From contig JAPOLP010000193.1 of assembly GCA_029977045.1 (NCBI GenBank), forward strand, positions 1 to 8,756: a stretch of 8,756 nucleotides of DNA, given 5' to 3'. This stretch comes from Planctomycetota bacterium (GTDB lineage: Bacteria > Planctomycetota > Planctomycetia > Planctomycetales > Planctomycetaceae). Both the position numbers and the translations under genes were made by a program. Positions 6,346 to 8,756 of this stretch are shown piece by piece. Position 1 is the stretch's first letter; each line of letters starts with the position of its first letter. Below the pieces are notes generated by a model, which was not told the DNA's origin, did not search any database, and saw only the letters and a list, made by a program, of their open reading frames with translations.

Positions 6346-7178
6346 TTCGATGCTTCCTCTCGAAAAGACTGCACTTTGCCGCCCTGATGGCCTGGAGTTC
6401 CGCCAGCGTTCATCGCCATGTTTCCGCCGTCCATCGGGATGATGGCTCCGGTAATCCACTCAGACGCGTCCGAGGCCAGCAGAACAGCCAGGCCCTTGAT
6501 GTCGGACGGCTGCCCCATTCGACCGGCGGGGATGCCGCTGACGAATCGGGCTTCCAGCGTTGGATCGTCGTTCATGCGGGCGATGAGGCTCGGGTTGGTC
6601 ACCTGAGCCGGAGTAACGCAGTTCACGCGAACGCCACGCGAACTCCACTCGGTACTCAACTCCCGAGTCATCTGCACAACGGCGCCCATGGCCATGCTGT
6701 AGGCGACGTGCCCTCGCCCCAGTGCCGTCGAACTGGCCAGCGATCCGATATTCATGATCGAACCCCGTCCCTGAGCGAGCATTCGCCGACCGGCTTCCTG
6801 GCACATGGCGAATCGCCCGACGACCAGGTTCTGCAGCACACGGTGCAGGTCGTCGATTGTCAGATCTTCCGGCTTCGCGAGGTGTCCGTCACCAGCGATA
6901 TTGCCCAGAAAGTCGACCCGCCCGAACTCGACGTCCACCTGGCGGAACAAATCGGCAATGGCGTCGGGGTCGGAGACATTCGTGCCTGCGACGAGTGTCC
7001 GGGCTCCGGCTTCGCGGCAAGTGGCGGCGGTCGCTTCGGCACCGTCGATGTTCCGGTCGATCAGAGCGACGTTGGCACCGGCCTCGGACAGAGCGATCGC
7101 GGTCGCCTGGCCCATTCCCTGGGCGGCTCCGGAAACGACCGCGACGCGGCCAGTCAGATCAAACATGGACAGGTTCAA
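6342..7178 (-). CDS. SDR family protein with YxxxM in place of YxxxK
   Basis: Predicted 278-residue short-chain dehydrogenase/reductase of the classical, FabG-like type. The NAD(P)-binding Rossmann start is intact: SGAAQGMG with Gly17, Gly21, Gly23. Asp41 after the second strand (LIDRN) suggests NAD(H) preference. The NNAG motif appears as N93-I-A-G, the structural Asn is probably Asn117, and the active-site serine is Ser146 or a neighbour. Tyr160 is present, but the residue four positions on is Met164, not Lys (YSMAMG); the codons read TAC AGC ATG GCC ATG. This lysine normally binds the nicotinamide ribose and lowers the Tyr pKa, so activity may be altered or lost. After the usual terminal MDGG (249-252) comes an extra tail of about 26 residues. 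The start is TTG at 7178, fixed by GAGGTG 5 bases upstream; the ATG at 7166 is 17 bases from that site. It follows the transporter by 21 bases and overlaps E1 by 4. Confidence 0.9.
   Translation of the reverse strand: MNLSMFDLTGRVAVVSGAAQGMGQATAIALSEAGANVALIDRNIDGAEATAATCREAGARTLVAGTNVSDPDAIADLFRQVDVEFGRVDFLGNIAGDGHLAKPEDLTIDDLHRVLQNLVVGRFAMCQEAGRRMLAQGRGSIMNIGSLASSTALGRGHVAYSMAMGAVVQMTRELSTEWSSRGVRVNCVTPAQVTNPSLIARMNDDPTLEARFVSGIPAGRMGQPSDIKGLAVLLASDASEWITGAIIPMDGGNMAMNAGGTPGHQGGKVQSFREEASK
6354..6359 (-). promoter_or_regulatory. Ribosome binding site of E1, inside the SDR gene
   Basis: GAGGAA on the minus strand lies 8 bases before the GTG at 6345, within the last SDR codons. With the GTGA overlap of SDR stop and E1 start, it points to translational coupling and decides the GTG start of E1. 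Confidence 0.6.
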
Positions 7179-7183
7179 GTTGG

Positions 7184-7189
7184 CACCTC
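7184..7189 (-). promoter_or_regulatory. Strong ribosome binding site that decides the TTG start of the SDR
   Basis: GAGGTG on the minus strand lies 5 bases before TTG at 7178, in the 21-base gap after the transporter stop. Its strength and spacing favour the TTG over the internal ATG at 7166. Confidence 0.6.
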
Positions 7190-7199
7190 ATTTGGTGGG

Positions 7200-8756
7200 T
7201 TATTCAGCAGTGAGCAGCGGCAGGATTTTGACGACGACAACCAGCACGGCCATGCCGCAGTAGAAGACTCCGCACGCGGCGATGCCGAGCTGGTTGTACC
7301 ACTTCGGCCTCAGCTGCGGCGGCAGCAATTTGCGGTTGATGTACAGGACGTGAAACGACGTCAGCCCCAGAGCCACGTTGTTGAGGTTCGCGATAACCAG
7401 CACCATCAGCGTTGGCGCGTTGCCGAACATCAGGAAGATCGTTGCGGCGATGAACGACCACACGACGTAGCTGCCCAGCAGGATGTAGTAGATCCGGCTC
7501 GCCTGATGTGGCTGCATCTTTGCCCGGATGCGAGGTGTCGAAGACCAGATGATGTCCGTCCAACGCCGGGCGAAATCGTCGACGATCGCCATCTGACTCG
7601 GCAGGAAGACCATCAGGCCGACGAACAACGTGACGGGCCAGAGCACGTCGCGGACGGACTGCGAAATACTGTCTGCGTGACGCAGCCCATCCGCAGAAAT
7701 CAGCGACTGCGAATAGGGGATGTCCAGATCGTACATCGGAGAGCTTGTAGCGAACTCGATCGACAGCAGAGCCGGCAGTGCCATCCCCATGAAACAACCA
7801 GGCATCCAGATCAGAAACTGGTCAGTCAGGATGTATCTCCACCAGCCCTTCCACTTCCGCAGATTGTCGTCGTTGATTGCAAACACCTTGCCGATATGGC
7901 TCAGGCTGACCTTGCGACCGCCGATCGCGCTGGCAATCGCTCCGACCTGACTGCCCATGCCCCAGCCTTTGTCACGGACAAAATTGCTGTACGTCGAGTT
8001 GCTCAGTCCGCCACCGCCCGCGTATCCCGCAAACGCTCCCAGCGTGGCGATACTGGCCATCGCAACGACTGGCCACTCGCCGACCTGGAAGTAATGCGTG
8101 AACGCGTTGACGACGACTTCCTTACCCTCGGCATCCTCGACTGGCACATTGCCGAACTGCAGAAATCCGCCAAAGACGTCTTTCCAGCCCTGAGCACTGA
8201 CAAAGAACAGTCCAATAAACAGGCAGAAGCTAAGCACGATGACAACCTTCGCAGTCATCACCAGTTGCAGCATATTGTACACCTTGCCACCAATAAGCAC
8301 CGGCAGCACCACCATCCCCAGACAGGCATAGGCCATTGTGTTAACCAGCCAGGCGTCTTCCAGTGTCGGTGGCCGATTCAGATACATCGAGACCATCAGG
8401 ACAGCGGCGTTCGTCGAGAGCCCAGGAATCAGAGCGCCAACGCTCAACAGCATCGCAACGCTCACCCACAGTCCGGGACCGGGTTTCGTACGCATGAAAC
8501 CGGTGAAGACAGGCTCGCCGCTGTAAAGCGCGTACCGCCCGCATTCGACGTTGTAAAAGACCTGACACAGGATGGCGACAGTCGCCACCCACATCAGACC
8601 GCCACCGTATTTTGCCGTAATCGCCGGCCCGAGCAGCCACTCGCCACCGCCGATCTGGATGCCGCACATAACGATGCCCTGCCCAATGAACCCGGCGAGG
8701 TTCTTCAGCCCCAGCGGCTTCGGCTCCGGCAGTTCAGCGACTTCCCAGGTCGGCAG
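7200..8756 (-). CDS. SLC11/Nramp-related transporter, 5' end outside window
   Basis: Partial gene: 518 residues are visible and the frame is still open at the window edge. The ATG at 8669 is internal; the 29 codons before it read as conserved family sequence (LPTWEVAELPEPKP, then the first helix). About 11 membrane helices can be counted, as in Nramp proteins, with the last ending near the C-terminus (VVVVKILPLL). The first helix aligns without gaps to Nramp TM1 (GQGIVMCG, GGGEW, then AKYGG). The DPGN metal site of Nramp becomes GGGE, and the sixth helix has GAFAGYAGGGG with no Met-Pro-His. Other landmarks are NVECGRYALYSGEP, FLPSQMAIVDDFARRWTD and a hydrophilic loop with VRDKGWGMGS. The metal ligands of true Nramp metal carriers are therefore absent, and I would not call it a manganese or iron transporter. 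Its place as the most upstream gene seen in the operon suggests import of the substrate handled by the SDR and E1/E2, or a partner ion; this is inference. TAA stop, 21 bases before the SDR start. Confidence 0.8.
   Translation of the reverse strand: MPTWEVAELPEPKPLGLKNLAGFIGQGIVMCGIQIGGGEWLLGPAITAKYGGGLMWVATVAILCQVFYNVECGRYALYSGEPVFTGFMRTKPGPGLWVSVAMLLSVGALIPGLSTNAAVLMVSMYLNRPPTLEDAWLVNTMAYACLGMVVLPVLIGGKVYNMLQLVMTAKVVIVLSFCLFIGLFFVSAQGWKDVFGGFLQFGNVPVEDAEGKEVVVNAFTHYFQVGEWPVVAMASIATLGAFAGYAGGGGLSNSTYSNFVRDKGWGMGSQVGAIASAIGGRKVSLSHIGKVFAINDDNLRKWKGWWRYILTDQFLIWMPGCFMGMALPALLSIEFATSSPMYDLDIPYSQSLISADGLRHADSISQSVRDVLWPVTLFVGLMVFLPSQMAIVDDFARRWTDIIWSSTPRIRAKMQPHQASRIYYILLGSYVVWSFIAATIFLMFGNAPTLMVLVIANLNNVALGLTSFHVLYINRKLLPPQLRPKWYNQLGIAACGVFYCGMAVLVVVVKILPLLTAE

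Noticed and set aside
6346..6459. 38-residue N-terminal extension of E1
   Set aside because: It lies wholly within the SDR gene in another frame. The GTG at 6345 with its ribosome site is a better start.
7164..7166. ATG at 7166 as start of the SDR
   Set aside because: It is 17 bases from the strong GAGGTG site, whereas the TTG at 7178 is 5 bases from it.
8667..8669. ATG at 8669 as start of the transporter
   Set aside because: It would begin inside the first membrane helix. The 29 upstream codons translate to family-like sequence and the frame is open to the window edge, so the gene is cut by the window.
1..8756. CRISPR arrays, tRNA or rRNA genes, insertion sequences, riboswitches
   Set aside because: No regularly spaced repeats, tRNA-like cloverleaf, transposase or terminal inverted repeats were seen. 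Non-coding gaps are all under 200 bases.

Overview
The window looks like a GC-rich planctomycete chromosome. The main reasons are a DUF1501 protein with a twin-arginine leader, a secreted DUF5077/DUF3472-type protein beside it, and an SLC11-related membrane protein of a kind I associate with Planctomycetota. The assignment rests on protein families recognised from memory; no rRNA or other taxonomic marker is present.

Layout. Positions 1-191 hold no confident gene. Two genes for exported proteins follow on the plus strand: DUF1501 (192-1574) and, 70 bases later, a signal-peptide protein with DUF5077/DUF3472-like regions (1645-2952). After a 54-base convergent gap, the rest of the window is a minus-strand gene block. 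In transcription order it contains an 11-TM SLC11/Nramp-related transporter (7200 to beyond 8756, 5' end outside the window), a short-chain dehydrogenase/reductase (6342-7178), a fused alpha-beta thiamine-diphosphate E1 (4333-6345) and a lipoyl E2 acyltransferase (3007-4248). Spacings are 21 bases, a 4-base GTGA overlap, and 84 bases, so the block is very probably one operon.

How the genes may work together. E1 and E2 are two of the three parts of a 2-oxo-acid (or acetoin) dehydrogenase complex that makes acyl-CoA and NADH. No E3 (dihydrolipoamide dehydrogenase) gene is visible. Having the transporter and SDR ahead of E1/E2 suggests a catabolic route: import of a small substrate, redox conversion by the SDR, then oxidative decarboxylation or cleavage to acyl-CoA. 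The substrate cannot be read from the sequence.

The most interesting points are two broken signature motifs in this operon. The SDR has Tyr-x-x-x-Met where the catalytic Tyr-x-x-x-Lys should be. The transporter has Gly-Gly-Gly-Glu-Trp where metal-transporting Nramp proteins have Asp-Pro-Gly-Asn, and it has no Met-Pro-His in the sixth helix. Both suggest that the default annotations ('SDR oxidoreductase', 'divalent metal transporter') may mislead here.
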